6,001 nt of DNA from Rhodobacteraceae bacterium UBA7436. Lineage in GTDB: Bacteria; Pseudomonadota; Alphaproteobacteria; Rhodobacterales; Rhodobacteraceae. Location: positions 12,986 through 18,986 of the forward strand of contig DLQI01000119.1 of NCBI GenBank assembly GCA_002478745.1, written 5' to 3'. The notes under the pieces were generated by a model, which was given only the letters and a program-made list of their open reading frames with translations, was not told the origin of the DNA and searched no databases. The position numbers were made by a program, and so were the translations under genes. Shown in pieces: positions 4,719-6,001 of this stretch. Numbering within the stretch: position 1 is the stretch's first letter; every line of letters begins with the position of its first letter.

Positions 4719-5272
4719 TGACTGATTATACACCTCGCCTAAAAACTTCTTATGTCGACACAATCCGTGCCGCCATGAAGGAAGAATTTGGCTATAAAAA
4801 CGACATGATGATCCCTCGTTTGGACAAAATCGTGTTGAACATCGGCTGCGGTGCAGCTGCTGTACGTGACAGCAAGAAAGCCAAATCAGCTCAGGGCGAC
4901 CTGACATTGATTGCTGGCCAAAAAGCTTTGACCACGATTGCCAAAAAATCCATCGCTGGTTTCCGTGTACGTGAAGAAATGCCAATGGGTGCGAAAGTTA
5001 CCTTGCGCGGCAATCGCATGTACGAATTCCTAGATCGTCTGACCACAATTGCTATGCCACGTATTCGCGACTTCCGCGGCGTATCTGGCAAATCCTTTGA
5101 CGGTCGTGGCAACTATGCCATGGGCCTAAAAGAGCACCTCGTATTCCCAGAAATCGATTTCGATAAAATTGATGAAAACTGGGGTATGGATATTGTGATC
5201 GCCACTACGGCGAAAACCGATGACGAAGCAAAAGCATTGTTGAAAGCTTTCAACATGCCTTTCAACTCGTAA
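4718..5272 (+). CDS. rplE: 50S ribosomal protein L5
   Basis: L5 belongs to the 5S rRNP with L18 and L25 and contacts the P-site tRNA and the 30S head through a flexible loop. The 184-residue product compares with 179 in E. coli. Visible signatures are PRLDKIVLNIGCG (33-45), the GQKALTTIAKKSIAGFRVRE block (67-86), MGAKVTLRG (90-98), PRIRDFRG (114-121) and KSFDGRGNY (125-133), with FPEIDFDKID and the C-terminal TTAKTDDEAKALLKAFNMPF. The ATG at 4718 overlaps the rplX stop by one base and has AGGGGA (4703-4708) 9 bases upstream inside rplX. In E. coli the beginning of this mRNA region is the S8 repressor target; I could not recognise that structure here by eye. Confidence 0.98.
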   Translation: MTDYTPRLKTSYVDTIRAAMKEEFGYKNDMMIPRLDKIVLNIGCGAAAVRDSKKAKSAQGDLTLIAGQKALTTIAKKSIAGFRVREEMPMGAKVTLRGNRMYEFLDRLTTIAMPRIRDFRGVSGKSFDGRGNYAMGLKEHLVFPEIDFDKIDENWGMDIVIATTAKTDDEAKALLKAFNMPFNS

Positions 5273-5288
5273 GCGGGAGGGAATAGAT

Positions 5289-5594
5289 ATGGCTAAAAAA
5301 TCCATGATCGCACGCGAAGTTAAGCGTGAGAAGCTTGTAAAGCAGTACGCAGAACGTCGTGCAGCCTTGAAAGCAATCGTAAGCAATCAAGACCTACCTA
5401 TGGAAGAGCGTTTTCGCGCTACTCTTAAGTTGGCTAAATTGCCGCGTAACTCGTCCAAAGTACGCTTGCACAACCGTTGCCAGCTAACTGGTCGTCCACA
5501 CGCTTACTACCGTAAGCTTAAAATTTCGCGGATCGCGCTACGGGACCTCGGCTCTGCCGGTCAAATCCCTGGCATGGTCAAGTCGAGCTGGTAA
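5289..5594 (+). CDS. rpsN: 30S ribosomal protein S14, long zinc-free form
   Basis: S14 binds 16S rRNA in the 30S head next to S3, S10 and S19. At 101 residues this is the long, zinc-independent form: the CXXC pairs of the short zinc type are absent and only one Cys is present (in NRCQLTGRPHAY). The N-terminus MAKKSMIAREVKREKLV is the usual start. The conserved C-terminal block RCQLTGRPHAYYRKLKISRIALRDLGSAGQIPGMVKSSW is intact apart from normal lineage variation. The ribosome binding site GGGAGGG (5275-5281) is strong, 7 bases before the ATG. The gene follows rplE by 16 bases and precedes rpsH by 15. Confidence 0.97.
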   Translation: MAKKSMIAREVKREKLVKQYAERRAALKAIVSNQDLPMEERFRATLKLAKLPRNSSKVRLHNRCQLTGRPHAYYRKLKISRIALRDLGSAGQIPGMVKSSW

Positions 5595-5609
5595 GGAAGG
5601 GCATTAGAT

Positions 5610-6001
5610 ATGAACGATCCTATCGCAGATATGCTCACACGCATTCGTAACTCTTCATTGCGCGGCAAATCCGTAGTCGAGACACCAGCTTCAAAGTTGC
5701 GTGCTTGGGTATTGGACGTGTTGGCTGATGAAGGCTACATTCGCGGCTATGAAGCAACGACAGGCAAAGATGGTCACCCGGCTATCGAAATCAGCCTGAA
5801 GTACTACGAGGGCGAACCTGTTATTCGTGAATTGAAGCGGGTTTCAAAACCTGGTCGTCGCGTTTACATGGGCGTTAATGACATTCCAGTGGTCCGTCAG
5901 GGCCTAGGCGTGTCGATTGTCTCCACCCCACAGGGTGTGATGTCGGACGCAAAAGCACGTGCAGCCAATGTTGGCGGCGAAGTGCTCTGCACCGTATTCT
6001 A
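5610..6001 (+). CDS. rpsH: 30S ribosomal protein S8 (stop codon cut by window edge)
   Basis: S8 binds helix 21 of 16S rRNA as a primary assembly protein of the 30S platform, and in E. coli it also represses translation of the spc operon. The frame from ATG 5610 runs through 130 codons to ...VLCTVF at 5999, and the window then ends with TA. Because alphaproteobacterial S8 commonly ends this way, those bases are probably the first two of a stop codon, so the protein is essentially complete. Signatures include MNDPIADMLTRIRNS at the start, ASKLRAWVLDVLADEGYI, LKRVSKPGRRVYM (75-87) and the C-terminal RNA-binding GLGVSIVSTPQGVMSD (98-113). GGAAGG (5595-5600) lies 9 bases before the ATG. Expected next genes are rplF and rplR, which lie outside the window. 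Confidence 0.95.
   Translation, partial: MNDPIADMLTRIRNSSLRGKSVVETPASKLRAWVLDVLADEGYIRGYEATTGKDGHPAIEISLKYYEGEPVIRELKRVSKPGRRVYMGVNDIPVVRQGLGVSIVSTPQGVMSDAKARAANVGGEVLCTVF

Noticed and set aside
4383..4985. A 200-codon - strand frame over rplX and rplE
   Set aside because: Its Cys- and aromatic-rich translation has no domain pattern, and it overlaps two solid genes.

Overview
The window is a stretch of the S10-spc ribosomal protein gene cluster, all on the + strand, from an alphaproteobacterium. The best guess is a Rhodobacterales/roseobacter-type organism with moderate G+C. The basis is protein character: L22 with an N-terminal extension beginning MSKDKNPRR, S17 with a NAQTVTV segment in place of the usual DKTVVV-like one, S8 ending in CTVF, and a promoter of the alphaproteobacterial CTTGAC-N17-CTATAT type. 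No species is claimed.

Layout: (1) 1-84 is the non-coding gap before rplB and holds two small hairpins, one with a UUCG tetraloop. (2) 85-2734 is a tight block rplB-rpsS-rplV-rpsC-rplP (L2, S19, L22, S3, L16), with gaps of 3 and 15 bases and overlaps of 4 bases and 1 base. (3) 2773-2807 is a strong intrinsic terminator directly after rplP. (4) 2841-3251 is an unrecognised gene for a small protein with four predicted membrane segments. (5) 3252-3520 is non-coding, with a phased 11-bp repeat, a good housekeeping promoter and a structured leader. (6) 3521-3966 is rpmC-rpsQ (L29, S17). (7) 3967-4042 is a short gap. (8) 4043-6001 is rplN-rplX-rplE-rpsN-rpsH (L14, L24, L5, S14, S8). The last base of the window is the second base of the expected rpsH stop codon.

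All the ribosomal genes look intact and of normal length, and supply parts of the 30S and 50S subunits. The unusual point is the transcriptional layout. In Escherichia coli the S10/spc boundary falls between rpsQ and rplN. Here a terminator, an unrelated membrane-protein gene and a new promoter lie between rplP and rpmC, so rpmC and rpsQ appear to belong to the downstream (spc) transcription unit. I see no new defence, mobile or catalytic system. The points worth a second look are the operon break, the inserted membrane gene and the regulatory DNA and RNA around them.
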